A DNA stretch of 59,150 nucleotides, taken from Clostridium sp. chh4-2 (GTDB taxonomy: Bacteria > Bacillota > Clostridia > Lachnospirales > Lachnospiraceae). The number at the start of each line of letters is the position of its first letter. Within the stretch, counting starts at the first letter, position 1. Below are positions 42,331-51,145 of the stretch, piece after piece. The stretch lies in NCBI RefSeq assembly GCF_002899675.1, contig NZ_PKUU01000031.1:1-59150 (forward strand), read 5' to 3'. Under the pieces are notes generated by a model. The model was given only the letters and a program-made list of their open reading frames with translations, was not told where the DNA came from and did no database searches. The translations under genes and the position numbers were made by a program.

Positions 42331-43317
42331 TTACAGCAGATGCTTCCGAATCTCCGCTCCGTCCAGCGCGCTTAAATAAGCGGGAGCAATATCGAATACC
42401 GTTTTACAGCCAGTTTGTCCTTCTTTGCTCAGACGGTAAGCTGCTCTCGCATAAGCCACGATCACAGAGGACGTGAATTCAGGATTGGAATCCAGCTTCA
42501 GGCTGTATTCAATCACATGATTATGTTCATCATTCCATCCGGTCTTTCCCGTGCGGATGACAAAACCTCCGTGAGGAATCCCCGCATGGTCTCTCACCAG
42601 TTCTTCTTCACTGATAAAATGAACGGTGGTGTCATAATCGGCAAAGTAATTGGGCATAGTGACGATCTCTTCTTCGATCTTCTTTAAATCAGCGCCTTCC
42701 TCCGCCACCACAAAACACTCTCTCGTGTGCTTATCTCTGGTTGTCAGTTCCGGATTGCTGCCGCTGCGGACTGCGCTCAATGCGCTCTCAACAGGCACGG
42801 TATACTGTCTTGCATCCTTAACGCCCTCGATCCGGCGGATTGCGTCTGAATGGCCCTGGCTCACTCCTCTTCCCCAAAACGTGTAATCATGTCCGCCCGG
42901 AAGAACCGCATTGGCGTACAGTCTGTTTAAAGAGAACATACCCGGGTCCCAGCCCACGGAAATAATTCCCACATGGCCGCTTGCCTTAGCCGCAGCGTCC
43001 ACCGCTTCAAAGTGCTCCGGAATCTTGGCATGGGTATCGAAACTGTCTATCACATTAAAATATTTCGCAAATTCAGGGGTCTGAACCGGAAGATCCGTCG
43101 CACTTCCTCCGCATAAAATCAGAACATCAATATCATCCTTTTTCGCCGCAGCCTCATCCACCGAATACACGCCTGCTCCCGGTGTGAGTATTTTAAGGCT
43201 CTTGGGATCACGTCTGGTAAATATTGCTGTCACTTCCATATCCGGATTATGCTTCACCGCACATTCCACGCCTTTTCCAAGGTTTCCATATCCTAAAATA
43301 CCAATTCTGATTGTCAT
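42331..43317 (-). CDS. ddh: meso-Diaminopimelate D-dehydrogenase
   Basis: A 328-aa NADPH-dependent enzyme of the one-step dehydrogenase branch of lysine and peptidoglycan-precursor synthesis. The Rossmann motif IGILGYGNLGKGVE, the segment SVGWDPGMFSLNRLYA and FWGRGVSQGHSDAIRRI (substrate-binding) are diagnostic. AAGGGA lies 9 bases before the ATG at 43317, chosen over an ATG 9 bases upstream. It is monocistronic, with a terminator about 110 bases downstream. Confidence 0.95.
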   Translation of the reverse strand: MTIRIGILGYGNLGKGVECAVKHNPDMEVTAIFTRRDPKSLKILTPGAGVYSVDEAAAKKDDIDVLILCGGSATDLPVQTPEFAKYFNVIDSFDTHAKIPEHFEAVDAAAKASGHVGIISVGWDPGMFSLNRLYANAVLPGGHDYTFWGRGVSQGHSDAIRRIEGVKDARQYTVPVESALSAVRSGSNPELTTRDKHTRECFVVAEEGADLKKIEEEIVTMPNYFADYDTTVHFISEEELVRDHAGIPHGGFVIRTGKTGWNDEHNHVIEYSLKLDSNPEFTSSVIVAYARAAYRLSKEGQTGCKTVFDIAPAYLSALDGAEIRKHLL

Positions 43318-43357
43318 AGTTATCATTCCCTTTCATTTATTTTTCAAGTTTGATTAC

Positions 43358-43404
43358 GGTCAGCGCAGCAAATGCGCAGACCTGTTAAACAGCTGCTGTT
43401 TATC
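43358..43404 (+). repeat. Short intergenic repeat, copy 1
   Basis: CGGTCAGCGCAGCAAATGCGCAG and the following bases match CGGTCAGCACAATAAATGCGCAG at 57606 at 20 of 23 positions, continuing with AACAG. It lies upstream of ddh. Confidence 0.45.
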
Positions 43405-43495
43405 TATGTATAAAATACATAATTTTTTTGATTATACAATAATTGAAAACAGATGGCAAATAAAAATTCACCCGGATTTTCAGTATTTTCCCCGG

Positions 43496-44464
43496 TCAGC
43501 TGCCGGAACGGACAGAATAACCGGCTTCCGGCAGCAAAACCTGTTCCCGGAACAGGCTGGAAACCGCCGCTTCATAATCGCAGAAACGCTCTGATTTTTT
43601 TATTTTTTTCAGATATTTGTCCGGATTGGAAAATGTTGTGCCCATATAAAACCACAGTTCTTTCATGCGGAACAGAGGATTCCGCTCGCCCTGCATGATT
43701 TTTTGATATCCATGATAGATTTCATCGTGAAAGGCTCTCAATTTTTCTTTATCCGGCGGAAGGTTCTCCTTTATCTGAGAAATGATTCCCGGGTTTGCGA
43801 TCACCCCGCGGCCCAGCATTACCGTCTCCACCTGAGGACAGCATTGGGAAAATTCTTCCACTTTGTCCGGGCAAAAGAGATCGCCGTTATAACAAATGGG
43901 ACATTTCCCCAGTTTCAGGGCGTCCTTAAAAACTTCAAGATTGGGCGTGTTCTTATAATAATCCATCTGAATCCTGGGGTGAATGATTAGTTCCGCCAGA
44001 GGATATTTGTTATAAATTTCTATGAGTTCATAGAATTCATCCGGATCGGTTTTTCCAATCCTGGTCTTTATGGAGATGCGCATATCCAAAGAAGCAAAAA
44101 CCTGGTCAAGAAAAAGGTCCAGTTTTTCAGGAAATGCCAGAAAGCCGCTGCCCTTTTTCTTCGCCACCACGGTTCCCGACGGGCATCCAAGATTCAGATT
44201 CACCTCTTCGTAACCCAGATTTTTAAATTCTAAAGCCGCCCAGATAAAATCCTCCGCATTATTGGTGAGAATCTGCGGCACCAAAGGGATGTTTTGGTTA
44301 TGTTCAGGAAGGATGTCGTTGATTTCCTTGGATGAGAATTTCTTCTTCTGGTTCGGTGTAATGAAAGGTGAAAAATATTTGTCCATCCTGCCGAAAATGT
44401 TATGGTGGGCATTCCGGTAAATATATCCGGTTATCCCTTCCATAGGCGCTAAATAGTAGTTCAT
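43496..44464 (-). CDS. tRNA-dihydrouridine synthase
   Basis: A 322-aa Dus-family flavoenzyme that reduces uridines in the tRNA D-loop. Seen are YYLAPMEGITGYIYRN (FMN loop), VNLNLGCPSGTVVAKKKGSG (the catalytic Cys normally follows NxGCP), TRIGKTDPDE, IIHPRIQ and MLGRGVIANPG. In the R-x-x-x-Q-x-Y family segment this protein has HPRIQMDYY. The start at 44464 is tentative because its AGAGG is about 13 bases upstream; the longer frame overlaps bilS. It is 20 bases after bilS and may be co-transcribed with bilQRS. Confidence 0.92.
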   Translation of the reverse strand: MNYYLAPMEGITGYIYRNAHHNIFGRMDKYFSPFITPNQKKKFSSKEINDILPEHNQNIPLVPQILTNNAEDFIWAALEFKNLGYEEVNLNLGCPSGTVVAKKKGSGFLAFPEKLDLFLDQVFASLDMRISIKTRIGKTDPDEFYELIEIYNKYPLAELIIHPRIQMDYYKNTPNLEVFKDALKLGKCPICYNGDLFCPDKVEEFSQCCPQVETVMLGRGVIANPGIISQIKENLPPDKEKLRAFHDEIYHGYQKIMQGERNPLFRMKELWFYMGTTFSNPDKYLKKIKKSERFCDYEAAVSSLFREQVLLPEAGYSVRSGS

Positions 44465-44484
44465 GGGGCAGAAATTCCTCTCGT

Positions 44485-45027
44485 TTATTTTTCCTGTAAT
44501 TCTACCACGCCTTTTTTCAGTTGACAAGAAAAAGCGGATTGAGCCTCTGCTTTCAATCGTTCTAAATCACCGGAATCCGGATGTGCCGATGCTTTGTGAA
44601 AATTATCAATCATGTTCCGAATGCGGGCGGGATCGGAAGCTTCTGAAAGCATCTTTTCATAACGTCTAAGAACCGATTCCGGCATCCTCCCCTGGCACAT
44701 AAAACTGCCCGCTATGCAGTTTGACCCGTCCAGATTACTCCTGACGCTGTTCATTATTTTAGAAAAATATTCTTCACTGCCGCCAAAACCAGACGTTCCA
44801 AACAAAAATACGGTTTTACATTTTAATTTCTTCAAAAAAAGTTTTACATCCTCATCACAGGAGCCTTTATCCGTCCAAAAACCGACAAATATCATATCCG
44901 CATGGGATGCCGTATCGTCCAATGGGCCAAAATAGATTCGTGTTTCCTCAGAAAGCATTTCTCTCAATGCTTCTGCCAGCCGCTCTGTATTGCCGGTCCG
45001 GCTGCTGTATGTAATGGAATATTTCAT
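44485..45027 (-). CDS. bilS: BilS-like flavodoxin-fold protein
   Basis: A 180-aa flavodoxin-like protein. The N-terminal FMN-phosphate loop is YSSRTGNTERLAE, and the later FLFGTSGFGG and GSFMCQGRMP match flavodoxin-family loops. AAGGAGG precedes the ATG at 45027, which overlaps the bilR stop as ATGA. In the bilQRS operon of gut Firmicutes the flavodoxin-like BilS accompanies the reductase BilR and is thought to support electron delivery. Confidence 0.85.
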   Translation of the reverse strand: MKYSITYSSRTGNTERLAEALREMLSEETRIYFGPLDDTASHADMIFVGFWTDKGSCDEDVKLFLKKLKCKTVFLFGTSGFGGSEEYFSKIMNSVRSNLDGSNCIAGSFMCQGRMPESVLRRYEKMLSEASDPARIRNMIDNFHKASAHPDSGDLERLKAEAQSAFSCQLKKGVVELQEK

Positions 45028-46136
45028 GATTTCTCCTCCTTATCATAAATGCATTGGACGCCCTGATGTTTTAAAATCCCACCCAAGCATTTTCGGTTGC
45101 ACCGCACACAGCGGCGGATTTCCGTGGTTTTTCCGGAAATAATCTTTTCTACCCATTCCGGATCGGCAATCAGCTGACGGCTCATGGCAGCGCAGTCGAT
45201 TCTGCCCTGTTTAAGCTGCTCCTCCACAAAATCAGGATCTGTCAAACCGCCCACTCCGCAGACCTGCAGTTTGGTCAGACCGCGGACCTTATCACAATAA
45301 TTGAGGAAACATCCCTCTTCTGAAAAGCAGGGATGGTCCGCCGCCGGAATCGTATCAGACAACTGGGAATGATTGGCCAGAGCCACATGAAAGCTGGTAA
45401 CTCCCGCCTTCTCTAAAAGAGGAATAAATACCGGAAGCTCCTCTTTTAAAATGCCGGCATTGCCATAATGAGGATTTTCCTGCCGGACCGCAAGTTTATA
45501 ATCAATCGGATAGCCGGGCAGCCTCTTCCTGATGGCAGAAACAGCTTCTACAGCAAAACGGGCACGGTTTTCCGGTGTTTTTCCGTATTCGTCAGTCCTG
45601 CTGTTGAAAATAGAAGAACTGAAGCTTCCGCACATCCGGTCCCCATGTACCTGGACCATGTCGAATCCTGCCTTTTGGGCCAAAACCGCCGCTTCGCCAA
45701 AAGATGAAGTGATCTTTTTCACCTTAGATTGGGAAAGACCGCTGATGTAGGGACCGACCTGCTTGTTAAGAAGGGGCCGCAAATCTTCCATTGATATTTT
45801 TTTACTCAATACGCCGGGAATATATTTCAGCATGGATTTGATATCGGAATCCGACTGATGAAGCTGGGCGCAGATTTTACACCCCCGCTTATGTGCAATG
45901 GAAACCAGTTCCTGGTAATATGCAAATCCTTTTTTGCTGTACAGCGAATATCCGTGGCTGGTCTTGCCCGCCGGCACGTCTCCTATGATGATCATGGCAC
46001 AGCCGCCCGCAGCTATTTTTCCGATCTTTTCAAAGTATTTTTCCCGCGGCAGTCCCATGGTTGTGGGAGCGAAAATAATTCGGTTTTTTAATGTGACTGT
46101 CCCAAGCTCAATCGGACTTTTTATCATCTCGTACAC
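45024..46136 (-). CDS. bilR: Bilirubin reductase BilR (old-yellow-enzyme type)
   Basis: A 370-aa OYE/2,4-dienoyl-CoA-reductase-like flavoenzyme. The start is GTG at 46136, with AAAGGAG 9 bases upstream. From this start the diagnostic HGDR places D166 and R167 exactly at the residue numbers I recall as the active-site hallmark of BilR; other OYEs have a different residue pair here. The FMN barrel (APTTMGLPRE, CAQLHQSDSD, GVGGLTDPDFVEEQ) and a C-terminal cluster-like cysteine set (CVRCNRKCLGGILKHQGVQC) are seen. The enzyme reduces bilirubin to urobilinogen in the anaerobic gut. The preceding MarR gene and following flavodoxin gene match the published operon order. Confidence 0.88.
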   Translation of the reverse strand: MYEMIKSPIELGTVTLKNRIIFAPTTMGLPREKYFEKIGKIAAGGCAMIIIGDVPAGKTSHGYSLYSKKGFAYYQELVSIAHKRGCKICAQLHQSDSDIKSMLKYIPGVLSKKISMEDLRPLLNKQVGPYISGLSQSKVKKITSSFGEAAVLAQKAGFDMVQVHGDRMCGSFSSSIFNSRTDEYGKTPENRARFAVEAVSAIRKRLPGYPIDYKLAVRQENPHYGNAGILKEELPVFIPLLEKAGVTSFHVALANHSQLSDTIPAADHPCFSEEGCFLNYCDKVRGLTKLQVCGVGGLTDPDFVEEQLKQGRIDCAAMSRQLIADPEWVEKIISGKTTEIRRCVRCNRKCLGGILKHQGVQCIYDKEEKS

Positions 46137-46557
46137 TGATGTATTCTCCTTTGCGGTCAACCAGTTTTTCCAACAGTTCAAATAACCGGTCTTTTTCTAT
46201 ATCAGACAGCTTCCCCAGCACCTTTGCATCCCAATCGGAAAACACCTGATGACTTATGAGAAATGCCTGATCCCCTTTAGCTGTAAGCGACAGGCTGTAT
46301 GCCCTTCGGTCCTCTTCATTCCTCTTCTTATCGATAAAACCGTCTGCTGCCAGCTTATCAATGGAACGCTGGACATGTCCCCAGTCCATACGCAGGTCTT
46401 TAATCAGCGTACCCGCCGTACATCCCGGATGCTTGCCAATATAAATAATAAAATATAAAAGCCCTTGGGTCAGCCCGATTTCCTGCAGTTTCTGATTACA
46501 AAAAGCCGTAAAATCTTTTTCAAATACCAATGCGTAAAAGGATAATGTTTGATGCAT
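46108..46557 (-). CDS. bilQ: BilQ-like MarR-family regulator
   Basis: A 149-aa winged-helix regulator. The MarR core is YFIIYIGKHPGCTAGTLI, the recognition helix region MDWGHVQRSIDKL, and the wing KKRNEEDRRAYSLSLTAKG with the signature DxR. GGAGGAG precedes the ATG. It overlaps bilR by 29 bases. Two inverted repeats lie over its promoter, indicating autoregulation of the whole operon, probably relieved by a bile-pigment ligand. Confidence 0.88.
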   Translation of the reverse strand: MHQTLSFYALVFEKDFTAFCNQKLQEIGLTQGLLYFIIYIGKHPGCTAGTLIKDLRMDWGHVQRSIDKLAADGFIDKKRNEEDRRAYSLSLTAKGDQAFLISHQVFSDWDAKVLGKLSDIEKDRLFELLEKLVDRKGEYISVRDDKKSD

Positions 46558-46571
46558 CGTTTCTCCTCCAT

Positions 46572-46592
46572 ATACTTGATTTAGTCAAGTAT
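46572..46592. promoter_or_regulatory. BilQ operator 1 over the -10
   Basis: Perfect inverted repeat ATACTTGA-tttag-TCAAGTAT. It covers the -10 box TATACT (revcomp of 46588-46593). Confidence 0.75.
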
Positions 46593-46600
46593 ATTCTTAT

Positions 46601-46621
46601 TATTTGACTTTGTCAAGTATA
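46601..46621. promoter_or_regulatory. BilQ operator 2 over the -35
   Basis: TATTTGA-ctttg-TCAAGTATA, same half-site TCAAGTAT as operator 1, centres about 28 bp apart. It contains the -35 TTGACA (revcomp of 46611-46616), 17 bases from the -10. Confidence 0.75.
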
Positions 46622-46641
46622 TACCAATCAAAAGGAAAAAA

Positions 46642-46699
46642 AGAGCCGGAAAGGCTGCATCGAGGGATCTGATTCCCTCTATACAGCCTCTCCGGCTCT
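46642..46699 (-). terminator. Strong terminator of the ABC importer operon
   Basis: A near-perfect ~27-bp stem (AGAGCCGGA-AGGCTG...GAGGGA / TCCCTC...CAGCCT-TCCGGCTCT) followed on the minus strand by a long T tract. It separates the ABC operon from bilQ. Confidence 0.9.
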
Positions 46700-46746
46700 C
46701 TTCCCGGCCGCCTTCTTCCAGGCGTCTTTTTAGCCAATAAATCAAA

Positions 46747-47862
46747 CTATTGGATAATTAATTTTCCAATTCCAATCCGGTTGGAAGACGCCTTATCGAA
46801 CAGCACGATATCATTTCCCGTAAAATCGATTTTGATTGGGTGATCCACCGGATAATCAATGCTTCCGAATACGACAGCCGACAGCAGTTCTCCGTCCAGC
46901 ATCACCCGAACCGTGGTTTCCATTCCCGTTGGAAGGGTGGCATATGCGGTGGCAGCGATTTTTCCCTCGTCGAGAATCGCAATATGTTCCGGACGTATGC
47001 CCAAAATCACTTCTTTTGCATCACCGGATAACGGTTCTTCCGATACATATCTGGCGTGGATTCCATAAAATTCAAGATCCATCTCCCGACCGGCGGATGA
47101 TTTTACGGCAGCCGGGATAAAGTTCATGGTCGGGTTCCCCATAAAATCTGCCACAAACAGGTTATGAGGCTTCCGGTAAATCTCAAGCGGCGGCGCAAAC
47201 TGCTGCAGCACGCCGGTTTCCATCAGACATACTTTCGTGGATAACGTCATGGCCTCTAACTGGTCATGGGTTACATAGATGAACGTGGAGTTGGTGTCCA
47301 CATGAAGACGTTTTAACTCCGTTCTCATCTCCCCTCTCAGTTTTGCATCCAGGTTGGAAAGCGGCTCATCCATGAACAAAACCTTTGGTTTCGGAGCCAG
47401 TGTACGGGCAATGGCAACCCTCTGCTGCTGCCCTCCGGACAGTTCGCTGGGATACCGGTCTACAAACTGGCGGATCTTCAGCATATCCAGCAGTTCATTC
47501 ACCCGCTCCTCAATCTTGGCCTTGGGCCATTTCATATTTTCCAATCCGAATGAGATATTTTTATAAACCGTCATATGAGGCCACAGCGCATAGTTCTGGA
47601 ACAAAAATCCCACATCGCGCTTATCCGGCGAAAGGTTAATTCCCTTTTCCGCGTCGAATACCGTTACGCCGTCTATCATAATCTGCCCCTGGGTTGGAGT
47701 TTCGAGGCCGGCTATCATCCTCAGTGTGGTGGTTTTCCCACATCCGGACGGGCCCAGCAGCGTGATAAACGAACGGTCTTCAATGACCATGTTCAGATCA
47801 TCCACCGCAACAAATTTATTACCAAATTCTTTTTTTATATTTTTTAAGATAATTTCCGGCAT
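46747..47862 (-). CDS. ABC importer ATPase, FbpC/PotA-like
   Basis: A 371-aa ATPase of the MOI group. Walker A GPSGCGKTT, signature LSGGQQQR, Walker B VLFMDEPLSNLD and switch H (VTHDQLEA), plus a C-terminal TOBE regulatory domain (~285-371; VILGIRPEHI). It energises the permease encoded just upstream (1 base apart). Similar to Fe3+, spermidine or phosphonate systems; specificity is set by the binding protein. Confidence 0.92.
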   Translation of the reverse strand: MPEIILKNIKKEFGNKFVAVDDLNMVIEDRSFITLLGPSGCGKTTTLRMIAGLETPTQGQIMIDGVTVFDAEKGINLSPDKRDVGFLFQNYALWPHMTVYKNISFGLENMKWPKAKIEERVNELLDMLKIRQFVDRYPSELSGGQQQRVAIARTLAPKPKVLFMDEPLSNLDAKLRGEMRTELKRLHVDTNSTFIYVTHDQLEAMTLSTKVCLMETGVLQQFAPPLEIYRKPHNLFVADFMGNPTMNFIPAAVKSSAGREMDLEFYGIHARYVSEEPLSGDAKEVILGIRPEHIAILDEGKIAATAYATLPTGMETTVRVMLDGELLSAVVFGSIDYPVDHPIKIDFTGNDIVLFDKASSNRIGIGKLIIQ

Positions 47863-47863
47863 A

Positions 47864-49660
47864 TTAATTTCCCCCTACTCCTTTATCAATGGAAGCTCCT
47901 GTAACCTTGTTTACAGTAAAATTAATGGTTAACACGATCAATATAATCAGAAGGTTAATGGCATTTCCATATTGGGAAGCTCCTTTTTCGTTATAGGTCA
48001 TGAGCATCGTGGTCAGTGTCTGAGTCTTTGAGCTGACCAGCATGACGAACAGAGACAGTTCTCTCATACAGGACACGAATGGAAGTAAAAATCCCGATAT
48101 AATGCTTGTTTTCTGAATCGGAATGATGATCTTAGTCATCCGTTTCCACCAGGAAACACCGAATATGGTAGCCGCTTCCTCAATCTCCGCAGACAATTGG
48201 AGCATGGAATTAGTTCCGGCTTTTGTCGCAAACGGCAGATACTTAACAGAACCAACCAATACCAGAATCGTGAAGGAATTGGCAAGGAAGGAGAAGTTGG
48301 ACGCAATTGCCAGATAAATGGCGCCAAATGCCATAGCAGGAATCAAATATGGGAAAAATGATAATCCGCTCACCCATTTGGACAGCTTGCTTCCTCTTCT
48401 TCTGACAACCGCGTATCCGATAATAACGCCGCAGGAACCGGCGATCAGCGCGCAGATAACAGACAGCTTCAGCGATGTCTTAATCGCAGACCAGATGGAC
48501 GGATCTTGTAAAATACCGCTGTCCCCCACCGTGGTGGACACGGACCCGGATTTTCCGATCCAATAATTCAGCGTCATGTTGGCCATGCTGTAATCGCCTG
48601 ATTTAATGATAAGGGACTCCAATGCAAATGAAATCAGCGGCATGATGCACACGAAAAACAAAATTGCACAGAGAACGCCTGAAATCACATATTTTCCAGC
48701 TTTTAAATCCACCAATGAGATCTGTGAGGATTTCCCCGTAATGGTGGTATAGGATTTTCTGGAACCGGTAAACGCGCTGTTTGCCAGCATGATGCACGCG
48801 CCCAGAATTACCATGAACAATGCCACAATATACGCCTGGCCGATGGCCGTGCTCTGCAATGTCTTCATCTTGGTGGTCAGCACATAAAAGTTAACCGGCG
48901 ATCCCAAATAGATCGGAACCGCATAAGATCCCATAACGCTTGCAAATGCCAGCAGAAATGTGGATAAAATCGCAGGTTTTACGATGGGAAGGGTGATCCT
49001 TAAAAGGATTCTCCTTCTCGGCGTCTTCAATATCGTGGCCGCCTCTTCCAGATTGGCGTCCATATTCCTCAGAATACCACCGATAAATATATAAGCGAAC
49101 GGCGCATAATGAAGACCCGACACGATCACCATGGGAAGAAGCCCATAGACAAACCACTCCGGCGCGCAGATTCCTGTCAGCGAGTAGATAAATCCCGGTG
49201 ATCCGGTTCCGATTCCCGGATTCTTAAACATATTGAGCCAGAAAAGGGCCAGCGTCCAGGACGGCATTATATATGGAAAGATGAAAACCGTCGAGATGAA
49301 CCGTTTTGCCTTTAAGTTGGATCTTGTCACAAGCCAGGCTACGGTGCCGCCGAATACCAGTGCAAATATGGCGGACAACGATGCCAGCAGAATGGAGTTC
49401 ATCATCGGTTTATAGAAATTGATATAGCTGTATTTATGAGTGCTGGTGGTCAGTAACTTTTTCCAGCTTTGAAGCGTCAGTTCCCCTTTTTTCAGTCCGG
49501 GCAGAACCGTGGCATCCGTGGCGTGTACGATAAATGTGTGGTGAAGCAGTTCGCACAGCGGATACAAGGTCAGCAAGACCAGAATGACGGAAAAAAGGAC
49601 TAATATGATGTTGGCTGGTTTTGAAAAAAATGCTTTTACCCGATTCGAAACCTTGTTCAT
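47864..49660 (-). CDS. Fused ABC importer permease, FbpB-like
   Basis: A 598-aa permease with two copies of the binding-protein-dependent transport domain, each with an EAA loop: NLEEAATILKTPRRRILLRI near residue ~225 and EIEEAATIFGVSWWKRMTKI near ~500. About twelve helices. The fused form is typical of ferric-iron and putative iron/thiamine/2-aminoethylphosphonate systems. Confidence 0.93.
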   Translation of the reverse strand: MNKVSNRVKAFFSKPANIILVLFSVILVLLTLYPLCELLHHTFIVHATDATVLPGLKKGELTLQSWKKLLTTSTHKYSYINFYKPMMNSILLASLSAIFALVFGGTVAWLVTRSNLKAKRFISTVFIFPYIMPSWTLALFWLNMFKNPGIGTGSPGFIYSLTGICAPEWFVYGLLPMVIVSGLHYAPFAYIFIGGILRNMDANLEEAATILKTPRRRILLRITLPIVKPAILSTFLLAFASVMGSYAVPIYLGSPVNFYVLTTKMKTLQSTAIGQAYIVALFMVILGACIMLANSAFTGSRKSYTTITGKSSQISLVDLKAGKYVISGVLCAILFFVCIMPLISFALESLIIKSGDYSMANMTLNYWIGKSGSVSTTVGDSGILQDPSIWSAIKTSLKLSVICALIAGSCGVIIGYAVVRRRGSKLSKWVSGLSFFPYLIPAMAFGAIYLAIASNFSFLANSFTILVLVGSVKYLPFATKAGTNSMLQLSAEIEEAATIFGVSWWKRMTKIIIPIQKTSIISGFLLPFVSCMRELSLFVMLVSSKTQTLTTMLMTYNEKGASQYGNAINLLIILIVLTINFTVNKVTGASIDKGVGGN

Positions 49661-49695
49661 ATCCCTCTCCTATCCGATGTTTGGTCAGAAAAAGA

Positions 49696-49734
49696 GCGCT
49701 GCAAAATCACATCCAAATTAAGATTTTACAGCGC
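49696..49734 (-). terminator. Intercistronic hairpin after the binding-protein gene
   Basis: GCGCTG-AAAATC pairs with GATTTT-CAGCGC and is followed on the minus strand by TCTTTTTCTG. It likely sets higher expression of the binding protein than of the permease. Confidence 0.75.
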
Positions 49735-49774
49735 CCTCCACCTACATCTTGAATCTATGTTTTCTGCCGCCCGT

Positions 49775-51034
49775 CTACTGCGTGCAGTAAGTGATGAAAT
49801 CCAGAATACCGTCTGCATAAGCCTTAGGCAGATAGGTAGGATCTTCAATTACCAGACAGTCTTTCCAGAATACCAGTTCCTTGTCGCCCTCTAACGGTTT
49901 GATTGTGGCATTGGTGGAATAAGTACCAATATCAGAATCTTTTGTCTGGAATGCGGACTTAAAGCCATCTTCTGTCATTAAGAAATAGATAAACAGTTTT
50001 GATGTGTAAGGACGGTCTGTGTTTGTAACCATCTGCAGATACATCGGATACATGAAGCCTGAAAAGCCTTCCGGCTGTTTCTCCGCATAAGCGGCTACAG
50101 AAAGATTATCCTGTGCTACGCTGTCATCACGAAGTTTGGAATATACGAACAGTCCCATATTTCCGCCCAGACCATCGGCCAGCTCTGTTGCGATATCGCC
50201 GTCGCCGGAACCGAATTTTACATTTGCAAGCATCTGTTTGATGAACTGATAGCCTGCATTCGGGCAGTCCTCGTCGAGTTCAATCTCTTTGCCATAGAAG
50301 TCTTTATAAGCGGTTTCGATCTTTGCAGACCAGTCGTCGCTGGTGAGCATTGCAAGGAAGTTTTTATTAACGGATTCCTTGCTGATATCCTTCATAAACA
50401 GTTTTCCTTTAAAGGAATCTTCGGTCAGTTCCCAGATATTAGAAATTCCTTTTGATCCGTCCGTATTGTTGTAGATGAACAGTTTATTGTAGTAATAGCA
50501 GATCAGCGGCGCCTGGTCTTCCGCTATGATGCTGTCTTTCAAATACGGCGGCACATAATTTGTCACATAATCATAATCCACAAGCTGAGTCTGGAATAAG
50601 TAAGAATCCTGCATGAGCACCACATCGGCGGTGTCCTTTGTATTGGCTTCCAGCTCTGTTGTAAGTTTTGTATACAGGTCCTGGCCGCTTTCGTTATAGT
50701 ACTCGCCCTGAATGCCATACTCTTCCGTAAATGCAGCCAGCGCTTTGGAAATACGGCTTGTAGGCGCGTATACCATGAAGGTTCCGGCTCCGTCCGCAGT
50801 CGCTTCATTCTGTGCTGCCTCGATGAGCTCTTCCAGCGTCATATCGTCACCTTTTGCCGCCTCTGTCTCCTGTGCGGAAGTTTCCGTTTTCGCTGCCTCT
50901 GTGGTCTCTGCAGCCGTAGTCTTTTCCGGCTCTTTCGCCGTTCCTGCGCCCGTATCCTTTGAACCACATGCTGCCATCGAAGACATCATTGCCGCTGCCA
51001 TAACACATGCCAAAACTCTTTTACCTGTTTTCAT
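49775..51034 (-). CDS. Extracellular solute-binding lipoprotein (type 2 fold)
   Basis: A 419-aa lipoprotein (lipobox SMAAC), T/E/A-rich linker to ~residue 70, then a periplasmic-binding type 2 fold: FMVYAPTSRISKALAAFTEE, DVVLMQDSYLFQT. Closest in layout to FbpA/AfuA or PotD-like binders. Ligand unknown. It is the first gene of the importer operon; regulation by the adjacent YesMN pair is likely. Confidence 0.9.
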   Translation of the reverse strand: MKTGKRVLACVMAAAMMSSMAACGSKDTGAGTAKEPEKTTAAETTEAAKTETSAQETEAAKGDDMTLEELIEAAQNEATADGAGTFMVYAPTSRISKALAAFTEEYGIQGEYYNESGQDLYTKLTTELEANTKDTADVVLMQDSYLFQTQLVDYDYVTNYVPPYLKDSIIAEDQAPLICYYYNKLFIYNNTDGSKGISNIWELTEDSFKGKLFMKDISKESVNKNFLAMLTSDDWSAKIETAYKDFYGKEIELDEDCPNAGYQFIKQMLANVKFGSGDGDIATELADGLGGNMGLFVYSKLRDDSVAQDNLSVAAYAEKQPEGFSGFMYPMYLQMVTNTDRPYTSKLFIYFLMTEDGFKSAFQTKDSDIGTYSTNATIKPLEGDKELVFWKDCLVIEDPTYLPKAYADGILDFITYCTQ

Positions 51035-51145
51035 AAAACCCCTCCTCTTATTTTAATTACCCCTTTGATAGTTCTAATTATAGCGGAGTTCATGATATCT
51101 GCTAATAGAGTATTTTGACATTCATCTTGAAATATTTGACATTAT

